Shown piece after piece: positions 42,398-50,708 of a stretch of DNA of 64,000 bases; the stretch's first letter is position 1, and each line of letters starts with the position of its first letter. The notes beneath the pieces were generated by a model. The model saw nothing but the letters and a program-made list of their open reading frames with translations. It was not told where the DNA came from and made no database searches. The stretch covers positions 62,001 through 126,000 of the forward strand of contig NZ_CAXWGX010000026.1 in the NCBI RefSeq assembly GCF_964266745.1, given 5' to 3'. The DNA comes from Propionicimonas sp020161015. Its GTDB lineage: Bacteria; Actinomycetota; Actinomycetes; Propionibacteriales; Propionibacteriaceae. Made by a program: the position numbers and the translations under genes.

Positions 42398-44136
42398 GAC
42401 GCCGCGGGCGCCGCGGGCGCGACGGACCCGGCGGGCGCGGGGAGCACCCGTTCGGGGCGCAGCACCAGCCACAGCCCGGAGACCAGCCCGGTCAGGTAGA
42501 GCGGGTCACCCAGCGTGGAGTCGCCGAGCACGCCCCACGGTGTCGGGTCGAGGTCGGTGCCCAGGCCGCGGGTCAGCGTGACGAACGCCAGTCCCGTGGC
42601 CGCGAACAGGGTGTTGGCGAGGAACAGCAGCACGCGCGTCGACTGCGGGTAGCGGGGCGACGAGTCCGCCGTCACGTTCGCCTCGGTGGCCACGCGCCAG
42701 GCCAGCCCGAACACCAGCACCACCGGCCCACTGAAGGCCAGCGCCGCAGTGAGGGGCTCGGAGATCAGGGCGCGGTGCGGGTAGAGCACGGCGAGCAGCA
42801 CCACCGTCATCACGCCGACGGCGGTCCGACGGTCGAACTCCTTGCGGGCCAGCGCCACCAGCGCCGCCACGAGGGCGACGGAGGCGGCGATCAACCCCAG
42901 GGCGTCGGTGCTGCGGTCCTGGAGCCAGCGCATGCCCGGAACCATCCCGACGAGGTCCATCAGCACCAGGACGGAGAACGCGCCCAGCGCGACCGCCTCG
43001 GCCAGCCGGGAGCGCGCGGCCAGCCGCCAGGCGACGACCAGCATGATCACGCCGAGCACGCCCCGAAGCACCACCCCCGGGTTGTTGTCCAGGAACACGT
43101 TCAGCACCGCGTCCGCGGCCGAGGAGACGCCGGGAACCCCGACGGTCGCGCTGACCGCCTGCACCACGATCAGGGGGAAGGTGACCACCACGGTCAGCGA
43201 CATGGCCACGGCCAGCGGGTAGAGCCAGGCGCCCCACACCTGCGGGTAGTGCCGCGGCTGTGGCGGCGTCGCGACCCGGGCCCGGCCCAGCAGCAGCGCC
43301 GTGAGCGCCGCGGCCGCCCCCAGTGCCATCACCGCGCCGCCGAAGGCCTGCGCGGACAGCGCGTCCGAGCCGATTCCCCCCCAGGTGGCGACGGCCAGCC
43401 ACACCACGGTGAGCCCGAAGCCGGCGACGAAGAGCCGGGTCCCGACCGGGCGCGAGGCCGTCGCCTGCGCACCGGTGACGACGATCTGCGCCGGCGCGGA
43501 GCCGGCCACCATCATCGCCGGCAGGATCAGCGGCTGGAGCGTGGCCAGGGCGCCCTGGAGGATCGCCGGGCGGGTGTCCATGCCCCAGTCACCCCCGGGT
43601 GCGATGATCCACGGCCCGAGCGTGGCGAGCAGCACCAGGGCGGAGACCACGAGGAGCTCCCACCACGCGTAGGCGAACCGGGCACGGACGAGGGTGAACA
43701 CCACCAGGGCGAGGAAGGCCGTCACGGTGACCGCCAGCACCCGGAGGTCCAGCAGCGACCGGATCGAGAAGAACACGACGACGGACCCCCCGAGCAGCAG
43801 CAGGCCGGTCCGCATCCACCACGAGGTGTGCAGCGCGGCGGTGCTGGTCAGGATGAACGTCAGCAGCGTTGCGGCGAAGAGCAGCGGGACGGCCAGCGAC
43901 GGCAGGCTGGTGGCCGCGTCGGCCGACAGGGTCAGCTCGCCGAGGCGGCGCAGCGGCACAGCGAACAGGATCGCCAGCGCCAGCAGGCCGAACAGGATCG
44001 TGGTGGCCAGGCCGACCTCGCGCAGCCCCTTCGGCCACGCTGACGGGCGGGGGCGGCCCTCGCTGACCGGCTCGACGAAGGTGATCCGGAAGACGTCGCG
44101 CCCGGCGGCGAGCAGTTCTGCGAGCACCGCCTTCAC
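42394..44136 (-). CDS. Large polytopic membrane protein at the end of tad locus 2
   Basis: 580 residues; GTG 44136 overlaps the upstream gene's stop (GTGA), so it is translationally coupled to the beta-propeller gene. About 15 hydrophobic helices fill the protein; there is no large soluble domain and no motif I recognise. A short basic N-terminus (RPRPSAWPKGLREVG) is cytosolic. Coupling suggests the propeller protein and this membrane protein act together. Transporter or enzyme cannot be decided. Confidence 0.6.
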   Translation of the reverse strand: MKAVLAELLAAGRDVFRITFVEPVSEGRPRPSAWPKGLREVGLATTILFGLLALAILFAVPLRRLGELTLSADAATSLPSLAVPLLFAATLLTFILTSTAALHTSWWMRTGLLLLGGSVVVFFSIRSLLDLRVLAVTVTAFLALVVFTLVRARFAYAWWELLVVSALVLLATLGPWIIAPGGDWGMDTRPAILQGALATLQPLILPAMMVAGSAPAQIVVTGAQATASRPVGTRLFVAGFGLTVVWLAVATWGGIGSDALSAQAFGGAVMALGAAAALTALLLGRARVATPPQPRHYPQVWGAWLYPLAVAMSLTVVVTFPLIVVQAVSATVGVPGVSSAADAVLNVFLDNNPGVVLRGVLGVIMLVVAWRLAARSRLAEAVALGAFSVLVLMDLVGMVPGMRWLQDRSTDALGLIAASVALVAALVALARKEFDRRTAVGVMTVVLLAVLYPHRALISEPLTAALAFSGPVVLVFGLAWRVATEANVTADSSPRYPQSTRVLLFLANTLFAATGLAFVTLTRGLGTDLDPTPWGVLGDSTLGDPLYLTGLVSGLWLVLRPERVLPAPAGSVAPAAPAAS

Positions 44137-45899
44137 GGCAGCACCCCCACCTGGAGGCCCGCGGCCCCGTAGACGACGAGCCGCTGCTGTGAGGCAACGA
44201 GGTACGGGGTGGACCGGGTCGGGTCGCCCACCGACAGCGACCACTCCTTCACCACGCCACCGTCGGCGTCGAGCAGCACCAGCCCGGCGGCGGTGAGCAT
44301 CAGCACGCGTCCCCCGCCCCCGGTGCCGGCGTAGGTGCGGGCCCCCGCCCACCTCCAGCGCCGGGCCCCGGTGAGCGGGTCGAGGGCCAGCGTCTGCGCG
44401 TCGTCGCGCAGGGCCACGACGTCACCGAGGGCCACGACGTCGTCGGCGTCCGCGTCCTCACGCACGCGCCACAGCCGGCTGCCGTCCTCCAGCGAGAGCC
44501 CGCGCACGTGGGAGCCGCCGCCCTCCGGCACCACCACGACGGACGGGCGTCCGCCGGTGCCCGCCCAGACGCCGAGGTGCTCCACCAGGCCGGTGTCGGC
44601 CGTCCACAGCTCGGCGCCGGTGGCGTCCAGGCAGCTCAGCTGGCCCGCCTGGTCGGCCACCAGGACGCGGTCGCCGGTGACCACCGGCGGCACCCGGACC
44701 TCCGCGGAAGCGGTGGAGCTCCACCGCTTCTCGCCCGTGGCGAGGTCGAAGGCCGTCACCTGCCCGTCGAGCGTCGGCACGACGACCAGCCCGCCGAGCC
44801 GGGCCGGGGTGACCACGGCGAGGTCGCCGAGCGGCTGGTCCCACAGCCACTGCCCGGCCGGGCCGTAGGCCACCAGCCGGCGGCCGGTGCCGGCCGCGAC
44901 GGTGACGCCCCCGAACGTGGCGGTGGCGGTGGTGCGTCCGCCCGGACGGCCGCGCCAGGCCGCCGGCGGCGGGTCGACGGCTGTGTCGAGGGCCAGCACG
45001 TCGTGGCTGGTGACGTGGTTGTTGAACACCAGCCGGCCGTCGGGCAGCACGCCGGGCGCGCTCAGTGGGCTGAGCAGCACATTCGCCGCACCCACCTGGT
45101 TGACGGTGAGCGGGGTGAAGGTGAGCTGCTCGGCGCGGGCCCAGTCGAAACCCGGGTCGTCGGTCGCGACGGACGGCGAGGCGGGGGTGGCCGGCGCCCA
45201 GCGGCCGGCCGGGCCCTGGAAGGACGCGATGCCCGCGCCGCGGCACCACGTCACCTCGCTGTCCACCACCGGCCGGTCCCCCACGGCGTGGCGCATCGCG
45301 ACGACCACGCAGCCCCGCGGGATGAGGGAGGTGTCGGCAGGGCGGAGCGCGGAGTACTCGGAGCGGTAGTCGAGGCGCTGTTCGCCGGCCGGCGTGGTCT
45401 CGACGACGACTCCGGAGGACGTCCAGGTGGCGCCGGCGGCGAGGGCTCCCGGCACGTCCAGGCGTCCGGGCAGGTAGATGCGGGTGGTGCCGTCGGAGAC
45501 CACCTCCGCTTCGGCGCGGAGCCCGTCGGGGGCGACGCTGTACAGGTCGTCCTCGCGTCCGAGCGGCTCGCCCGACGGCGACTCGAACACCGTCGACAAC
45601 CGGGCCAGCGCCGCGGTCTGCCAGTCGACGCCGGTCTGGCCGAGCCAGCTGTAGAACGCGGTCGGGCCCGAGCCGAGCAGCGGGGGCGCCTGGTCGAGAG
45701 CCCACTCGCTGGCGAAGGTGCCGGTGGCGCTGGCGTACCGCTGCCGGGTACCGTCGGGCGGCAGCCAGGCGGCCGCGCCGTCCTGCGGATAGGTGGTGGG
45801 ACGGCCGAGCACGGCGGTGGACGCGAGCAGGGCGACGACGAGGACACCCGTCCAGACCGCAGGCGCAGCCCCCCGGCGGGGTGCGGTGCGGCTGGCCAC
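44133..45899 (-). CDS. Membrane-anchored PQQ-like beta-propeller protein
   Basis: 588 residues from GTG 45899. One N-terminal TM helix (AVWTGVLVVALLASTAVLG), about 200 residues of unknown fold, then from about residue 270 WD/PQQ-type blades: VVTPARLGGLVVVPTLDGQVTAFDLATGEKRWSS, VLVADQAGQLSCLDATGAELWT, VRGLSLEDGSRLWRV, TLALDPLTGARRWRW. The blades resemble BamB/PQQ-dehydrogenase propellers without PQQ ligands, so a binding scaffold is likely. It is 84 bp downstream of the LysM-BTAD gene. A TAGGCT hexamer just before the GTG is spaced a little too tightly for a leaderless start. Confidence 0.72.
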   Translation of the reverse strand: MASRTAPRRGAAPAVWTGVLVVALLASTAVLGRPTTYPQDGAAAWLPPDGTRQRYASATGTFASEWALDQAPPLLGSGPTAFYSWLGQTGVDWQTAALARLSTVFESPSGEPLGREDDLYSVAPDGLRAEAEVVSDGTTRIYLPGRLDVPGALAAGATWTSSGVVVETTPAGEQRLDYRSEYSALRPADTSLIPRGCVVVAMRHAVGDRPVVDSEVTWCRGAGIASFQGPAGRWAPATPASPSVATDDPGFDWARAEQLTFTPLTVNQVGAANVLLSPLSAPGVLPDGRLVFNNHVTSHDVLALDTAVDPPPAAWRGRPGGRTTATATFGGVTVAAGTGRRLVAYGPAGQWLWDQPLGDLAVVTPARLGGLVVVPTLDGQVTAFDLATGEKRWSSTASAEVRVPPVVTGDRVLVADQAGQLSCLDATGAELWTADTGLVEHLGVWAGTGGRPSVVVVPEGGGSHVRGLSLEDGSRLWRVREDADADDVVALGDVVALRDDAQTLALDPLTGARRWRWAGARTYAGTGGGGRVLMLTAAGLVLLDADGGVVKEWSLSVGDPTRSTPYLVASQQRLVVYGAAGLQVGVLP

Positions 45900-45983
45900 G
45901 CGCGCAGCCTACTGAGCGGGCCCGGACGAGCGGGAGACCCGGTGGCCCGCGCCGGTCACCTCCCGCAGTTGTGCGGATCCCGG

Positions 45984-48863
45984 TCAGGCCCGGGCCCGGA
46001 CCTGGCCCTCGATCACCTCCTGGCACAGCTGCACGGTCCCGGGCAGCAGGTCGACGCCGAGGAGCCGCGCCTGCCGGGTGACCTGGTTGACCAGTCGCCC
46101 GACCTCCGCGCCGTTGCCCGCGCGGTGCTCGGTGCGGATCCGCGCACACATCAGCAGCTCGTCGCCGGCAGCCGCGACGAGGGCCCGGGAAGCGGCCCAC
46201 CGGGCCAGGTCGAGGTCGCCGCGCGCAAGTGCGCGGTCGGCGAGGACGACGCCCACGTCACGCAGCGCGCAGGCCAGGTCGGTGCGCAGCTCCTCGGCCC
46301 AGTGCCACTGGCCGGGAGCGGCGTCGGCCAGGGGTGCGCCCCGGACGAGGTCCAGCGCGGCCACGAGGGTGCTCTCGCCCACCCGGTCGATGCCGGGGGA
46401 GAGCAGCACGCGCAGCCGGTGCCAGTCCGACGTCACCCCGGGATGCAGCAGCACCCGTCCGGAGTAGGCGTCCGGGAGGTATGCCGAGCCGTCCGGCGCG
46501 GTACCCAGCCAGGCGCGGAGCCGGCTCAGGTTGGACCGCCGGGTGCCCTCCGCCACCGCGAGGCCCGCCGCCATCGCCGTGGCCGTGCTGCCGGGGTGCT
46601 CCAGCAGCCACGCGCACAGCTCGATCAGCTGCTGGCGGGAGCGGGCCGGCTCGGGGCCGGTCGCGCCCCGCAGTTCCGTGGGCCCGAGCAGCAACACCTG
46701 CGGGTGTGCCACGGCCGCCACGACTTCGACGATGTCCACGTCCTCACCTCCTGGGTGCACGCGCGCGGGAAGGGCCACCACGTTGTCGTCGCCCGCGACC
46801 TCCGGCCCGCCCCACCAGGGGGCGCGCGTCGTCGCCGGGTCGTCGGCCGCGCGGAACAGCTCGGCCACCGAGGCCCGGGTCGCCTCGGGGATGGCGTGCG
46901 CGAACAGCGCGCCCGGGGCCCCCCGGAGCCGGCCGCGCGGGGCGTCCACCGCGCCCGTCACCTGCCAGTCCGCGCCGGCGGCCGGGGACGCCGGCACGAT
47001 GGCCGCCACTCCGACCGGGGGCCCGGCCAGCAGTTCGTCCAGGCGGGCGGCGACGTCGGGAGCGGCATCCCCCAGCACGCACAGGACCACCGGGGCCACG
47101 GCCTCCGCCCGGTCAGGATCACGCCGCAGCACCGACAGCGGCTCGGACCCGAGCGCCGACCGGCGGGCCTCGAGCAGCGTGCGCGCCCCGTCCAGCAACT
47201 CGTCCACGCTCGCGGCCTCCTGCACGCGCTCCGCGCCCGCGGCGCGCACCAGTCCGGCGTCGGGGCCGAGGATCACCAGCCGCGCGTCGGCCGCCCACGG
47301 CGCGCACGCGAGCTCCACCGCCATCGCTGCGAGGGAGGAGCGCCGCAGCTCGGGGTCGTCCGCGGCGACGCCGAGCACCCGGGAACGCTCCACGTCGACC
47401 AGCACCAGTTCGCCGTCCCCGGTGCTGCCGAGGCTGACCACCGCCGGGTACGGGCAGGGGTGGTCGGCACCGTCGGGCGCGGCGTCCACGTCGACGGTCC
47501 AGCGGGCCGGGTCGCCCCCGAAGCCCGGCGGCGGTTCGTCCGCCGGGCGTGCCCACTCCAGCGTGATGAGGACGTCCGACACGGTGATTCTGGCCAGCTC
47601 GGGCAGGGGGAGCCGGTGGTCGAAGCAGTGCTTCCCGATCCGGCGCAGCGCCGCGTCCAGCACCGACAGCCGGTCGGGCCGCTGCGTCGCACCCAGCGCC
47701 GTGCGGACGCGGACGGCGGCCTCGGGCGCAGGCAGGAACCGCCGCCCGACCGGGCGCTCCCGCAGCCTGAGGAAACGCCGGGCCTCGACCGCGCCGAGGA
47801 TGGCGGCGGCCGCCAGGCTGCCCACCGTCCCGAGCAGGGGCAGGCCCGGCTGCCCTGTGTCGTCGTCGGGGGCGTCGTCGTCCGGGCCGTCGGTCGCCGC
47901 CGCGGTGCTGCCGCCCGCGACGGTCGAGGTCGACGTCGGTGCCCCGATGCCGGGGGTGGCGCCGGCGGTGGCGGCAGCCGTCCCGGTGGGCCCGGGCCCG
48001 GGCGCCGGCGACCCGGACGCCTCCGCCCCCACCGTCGGCTCGCCGGTGGGGGGATCCGCCTCCCGCTCCGGCTGCCGCTCGTGGCGGCGTGGCTCGGCGC
48101 GGTGGACGGGCTCGGGGACGGTGAGTCTCCAGCCGACCTCGATGTGGTCGGGGTCGTCGATGAGGTCGGGGTTGGCGGACGCGATCCGCGGCCAACGTCC
48201 GGCGGCGCCGAGGTGTTCGAGGGCCAGGCCGCTCAGCGTGTCGCCGCGCTCGACCGTCACCCGATGGGGGCGCGCGCCCCGGTCCTGCGCTCCCGCCGGG
48301 AGCGCCAGCCGGGTGCCGGGGGTGAGCTGGCTCGTCGGGTCGCGCAGCAGGTCGGGATTGGCGGCCACCAGGTCGCGCCAGCGCGCGCCGTCCCCGAGGG
48401 TGCGCTCGCTGACCGTCCACAGGTCGTCGCCCGGCTCGACGAGGTAGCCACCGGTCACCGCCGGCCCGGCCGGCGCATCCGGACCGGGCACGGCGGGAGG
48501 AGCCTGCGGAGCGGCGCGCAGGGACGGCTGGGGCTCGGGCGCGTCGACGCCCCGCGGTGCCAGCACCAGGACGGCGAGCAGCAGGCCGGCGCTCACCTGC
48601 TGGAGCCGGCCCAGCAGCGGGATCCGGACGTGTCGCCGGGCCACCAGCCCGACCACCTCGGCCACCGTGGACGCCGCGAACGCCAGCCAGGCCAGCCACC
48701 CGAGCAGGGTCAGGGCCGCGAGGAGGAGCGCCCCGTCGTCCGGGCGGCCGAGTACGGCCCAGTCGGTGGGGAGTCGTCCCCACAGCGCCAGCGCGACCGG
48801 CGCCCCGAGCAGGCCGAGCGCGAGCACGAGCAGGGCGCCGAGCGCGCGCGCCCGGCGTATCAC
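45984..48863 (-). CDS. Membrane protein with LysM domains and a BTAD (SARP-like) regulatory domain
   Basis: 959 residues; GTG 48863 overlaps the TadE-like stop by 4 bp. Order: two TM helices (about 1-80), a linker, LysM 1 (GYLVEPGDDLWTVSERTLGDG, NPDLLRDPTSQLTPGTRL), LysM 2 (VTVERGDTLSGLALEHLG), a Pro/Thr-rich linker, another TM helix (GTVGSLAAAAILGAVEA), about 300 residues of unknown fold, then a C-terminal bacterial transcriptional activator domain (RSNLSRLRAWLGTAPDGSAYLPD, LLDLVRGAPLADA-like). LysM binds peptidoglycan; BTAD is the TPR-like part of SARP regulators. LysM-BTAD fusions are known near actinobacterial tad-like clusters. A wall-sensing regulatory role is inference. Confidence 0.85.
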   Translation of the reverse strand: MIRRARALGALLVLALGLLGAPVALALWGRLPTDWAVLGRPDDGALLLAALTLLGWLAWLAFAASTVAEVVGLVARRHVRIPLLGRLQQVSAGLLLAVLVLAPRGVDAPEPQPSLRAAPQAPPAVPGPDAPAGPAVTGGYLVEPGDDLWTVSERTLGDGARWRDLVAANPDLLRDPTSQLTPGTRLALPAGAQDRGARPHRVTVERGDTLSGLALEHLGAAGRWPRIASANPDLIDDPDHIEVGWRLTVPEPVHRAEPRRHERQPEREADPPTGEPTVGAEASGSPAPGPGPTGTAAATAGATPGIGAPTSTSTVAGGSTAAATDGPDDDAPDDDTGQPGLPLLGTVGSLAAAAILGAVEARRFLRLRERPVGRRFLPAPEAAVRVRTALGATQRPDRLSVLDAALRRIGKHCFDHRLPLPELARITVSDVLITLEWARPADEPPPGFGGDPARWTVDVDAAPDGADHPCPYPAVVSLGSTGDGELVLVDVERSRVLGVAADDPELRRSSLAAMAVELACAPWAADARLVILGPDAGLVRAAGAERVQEAASVDELLDGARTLLEARRSALGSEPLSVLRRDPDRAEAVAPVVLCVLGDAAPDVAARLDELLAGPPVGVAAIVPASPAAGADWQVTGAVDAPRGRLRGAPGALFAHAIPEATRASVAELFRAADDPATTRAPWWGGPEVAGDDNVVALPARVHPGGEDVDIVEVVAAVAHPQVLLLGPTELRGATGPEPARSRQQLIELCAWLLEHPGSTATAMAAGLAVAEGTRRSNLSRLRAWLGTAPDGSAYLPDAYSGRVLLHPGVTSDWHRLRVLLSPGIDRVGESTLVAALDLVRGAPLADAAPGQWHWAEELRTDLACALRDVGVVLADRALARGDLDLARWAASRALVAAAGDELLMCARIRTEHRAGNGAEVGRLVNQVTRQARLLGVDLLPGTVQLCQEVIEGQVRARA

Positions 48864-49276
48864 GGCCGCCCCCGGTAGCGGTCCACGACGGCGGACGCCT
48901 CCGCGCGGACGTCGACCGCGCCCGGCCAGCCGGGCACGAGCACGTCGGACAGCGGGACCGTGCACGACACCGTGGCCGTCACCCAGGCCTGGGTCCCCAC
49001 CGGCGAGGTGAGCCCGCGGGCGTCCACGTCGACGATCCAGCGGTCGCAGCGCAGCCCGCCGACGGCCGACTGGGCGGCGGCGAGGTCGCGGGCCTCACGC
49101 TCGGCCTCCGCAGGGGTGCGTGCCTGGGACGCGCCGCGCGCGGCGGCCGCTGCGGCCTGCTCGACCGCGCCGCGAGCCAGCCACGTCCGCGCGCCGCCGA
49201 CGACGAGGCCGAACAGCAGCACGAGCACGGGTACCACCATCGCGAACTCGAGCGCCGCCGACCCCCGCTGGTTCAC
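48860..49276 (-). CDS. TadE-like pseudopilin (locus 2, distal)
   Basis: 138 residues; GTG 49276 overlaps the preceding stop. MNQRGSAALEFAMVVPVLVLLFGLVV shows the TadE pattern with Glu at +5 after Gly. An external helix follows (RGAVEQAAAAAARGASQARTPAEAEREARDLA), then a beta part with two Cys (LRCDRWIVDVD, VSCTVPLS). It could be cut by the locus 1 peptidase. It ends directly at the LysM-BTAD start. Confidence 0.82.
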   Translation of the reverse strand: MNQRGSAALEFAMVVPVLVLLFGLVVGGARTWLARGAVEQAAAAAARGASQARTPAEAEREARDLAAAQSAVGGLRCDRWIVDVDARGLTSPVGTQAWVTATVSCTVPLSDVLVPGWPGAVDVRAEASAVVDRYRGRP

Positions 49277-49632
49277 CGGGTCACCTCTTCCAGCGGCAGG
49301 ACGGCCCTCTCGGAGATCGCCCCCTGACCGATGTCGAGGAACAGCGGGGCGCGACCGGACACGGTCACCACCAGGTGGCCGCCCTCGGCGTCCACGCTGA
49401 CCTGCACCTGCTGGAGCCCGCCGGCGACGGCGACGCGGCGTCCCGCCTCCCTCGCGGCGTCGTCCGCCGCCGGGCCGGTGGCCCGGAGGTCGGCGACCGT
49501 TGCGGCCGCCTGCGCGGCGACCGTCCGCGAGTACAGCCAGACGCCCACCTGCACCAGCCCCAGCACGAGCAGCAGCAGTGTCGGCATCAGGATCGCCCAC
49601 TGGGTGGACTCGGCCACCCCGCGCTGGTTCAC
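49273..49632 (-). CDS. TadE-like small membrane protein (locus 2, proximal)
   Basis: 119 residues; GTG 49632 overlaps the tiny pilin-like gene. MNQRGVAESTQWAILMPTLLLLVLGLVQVGVWLYSR is a TadE-like N-terminus, but the Glu is at +3 and a Gln replaces the usual +5/+6 acid, so processing is less certain. The external part has AAQAAATVADLRATGPAADDAAREAGRR and a beta tail. The shared MNQRG start with the next gene suggests duplication. Confidence 0.75.
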   Translation of the reverse strand: MNQRGVAESTQWAILMPTLLLLVLGLVQVGVWLYSRTVAAQAAATVADLRATGPAADDAAREAGRRVAVAGGLQQVQVSVDAEGGHLVVTVSGRAPLFLDIGQGAISERAVLPLEEVTR

Positions 49633-49805
49633 GGCCGGGGCAGCTTGGCGTTCACGTAGATGGTGACCGCAGCCACCACGATGGCCGCGACGGCGACCGC
49701 GCCGCCGAGCAGGATCGCGGTCTCTGTGGACTGCGACAGGCCGCGTTCGTCGCGCCGCGGCGGCGGGCCGACCAGCGCCGCCACGAGCAGGTGCCAGTAC
49801 CTCAT
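49629..49805 (-). CDS. 58-aa pilin-like protein of locus 2
   Basis: Small gene: ATG 49805, stop 49631-49629 overlapping the next GTG, with GAAGGAGAAGAG as ribosome site. MRYWHLLVAALVGPPPRRDERG is followed by LSQSTETAILLGGAVAVAAIVV and a tail YVNAKLPRP. A basic leader ending in Gly plus one helix resembles Flp pilins, and the length equals the locus 1 pilin. The acid falls at +6 rather than +5, and Tyr is missing. It sits where many actinobacterial tad clusters have a short DUF-type pilin. Likely a minor or divergent pilin. Confidence 0.7.
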   Translation of the reverse strand: MRYWHLLVAALVGPPPRRDERGLSQSTETAILLGGAVAVAAIVVAAVTIYVNAKLPRP

Positions 49806-49829
49806 CTCTTCTCCTTCACGGTGGATGGG

Positions 49830-50708
49830 TCAGCCCCCGACCAGCCGGAGCACCGGCGGGACGAGGAAGAACATGCCGAAGACCAGCGAGGGGATGACCA
49901 TGAAGAAGGCCATCCGCTCCGAGACGGCGGACGCAGCGATCCGCGCCTGGGTGAGGTGGGCGTCCCGCAGTTCCCGGACGCGCGCCCGCAGCGCCCCCGA
50001 CAGGGAGGCACCCGCGTCGTCGAGCGCCATGACGTCCGCGATGTCGACCAGCGCGGGCAGCTCCAGCTCCGCCCCGAGGCGACGGAGTTCGGGGTAGGGG
50101 GCTCGCTGCTCCAGCCGCGCGCGTTCCAGCGCGTCCCTGATCACGGCGAACACCGTGACGTCGCTGACGGCAGCGGCCGACCGCAGCGCCTGGCTGCCGG
50201 AGGCGTTGGCGAGCCGCTCCAGCGTCACCAGGTCGAAGTAGGTCAGCAGCGACTCGGTGGCGTCCTCGGTGAGCTCGCGGTCGGCCCCCCTGAGCACCAG
50301 GTCGGGCAGGAAGAAGCCGAGCACGCCGCACAGCAGCCCGGCGAAGGCCGGGACAGCGAGACCGGTTCCGGCGACGGCGGCGAGCACGGCACCCAGCAGG
50401 GCGGGAACGACCAGTCCGACCAGCGCGGCCACGACCTTGTGCGCGTAGTGGCGGTTGACGCTGCGGCCCGCCATCCGCAGGCGCCGGCTGGTGGCCGCGG
50501 GCACGGGGCGCCGCAGGCGCGCCCGCACCCAGGCGCCGACCTTCTCCGCCCGTCCGGTCGCCGGCTCCTCCTCGTCGAGGAGGGCGCCGTCGAGCAGGTC
50601 GAGGGCATCGGCCAGTCTCGGACGGGCCGGAAGGAGCGTCCCGGCGAGCGCCCAGGCGCCGAAGCCGAGCAGGACGCCGGTGAGGGTGGCGAGCAGCAGG
50701 GCACTCAT
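49830..50708 (-). CDS. TadC-like platform protein (locus 2)
   Basis: 292 residues; ATG 50708 overlaps the TadB2 stop (ATGA). One N-terminal helix, a basic/acidic cytosolic stretch, two helices (about 90-135), a T2SS-F-like domain (ELTEDATESLLTYFDLVTLERLANASGSQALRSAAAVSD) and two C-terminal helices. Sequence motifs are weaker than in the locus 1 TadC, in line with a distinct subfamily. Confidence 0.82.
   Translation of the reverse strand: MSALLLATLTGVLLGFGAWALAGTLLPARPRLADALDLLDGALLDEEEPATGRAEKVGAWVRARLRRPVPAATSRRLRMAGRSVNRHYAHKVVAALVGLVVPALLGAVLAAVAGTGLAVPAFAGLLCGVLGFFLPDLVLRGADRELTEDATESLLTYFDLVTLERLANASGSQALRSAAAVSDVTVFAVIRDALERARLEQRAPYPELRRLGAELELPALVDIADVMALDDAGASLSGALRARVRELRDAHLTQARIAASAVSERMAFFMVIPSLVFGMFFLVPPVLRLVGG

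Noticed and set aside
42394..45899. A PQQ-dependent dehydrogenase with membrane partner
   Set aside because: The propeller blades look PQQ-like but no PQQ-binding or calcium ligands and no heme motif were seen.
44508..48878. A plus-strand open frame of 1456 codons
   Set aside because: Antisense to the propeller and LysM-BTAD genes, both of which have clear domains.
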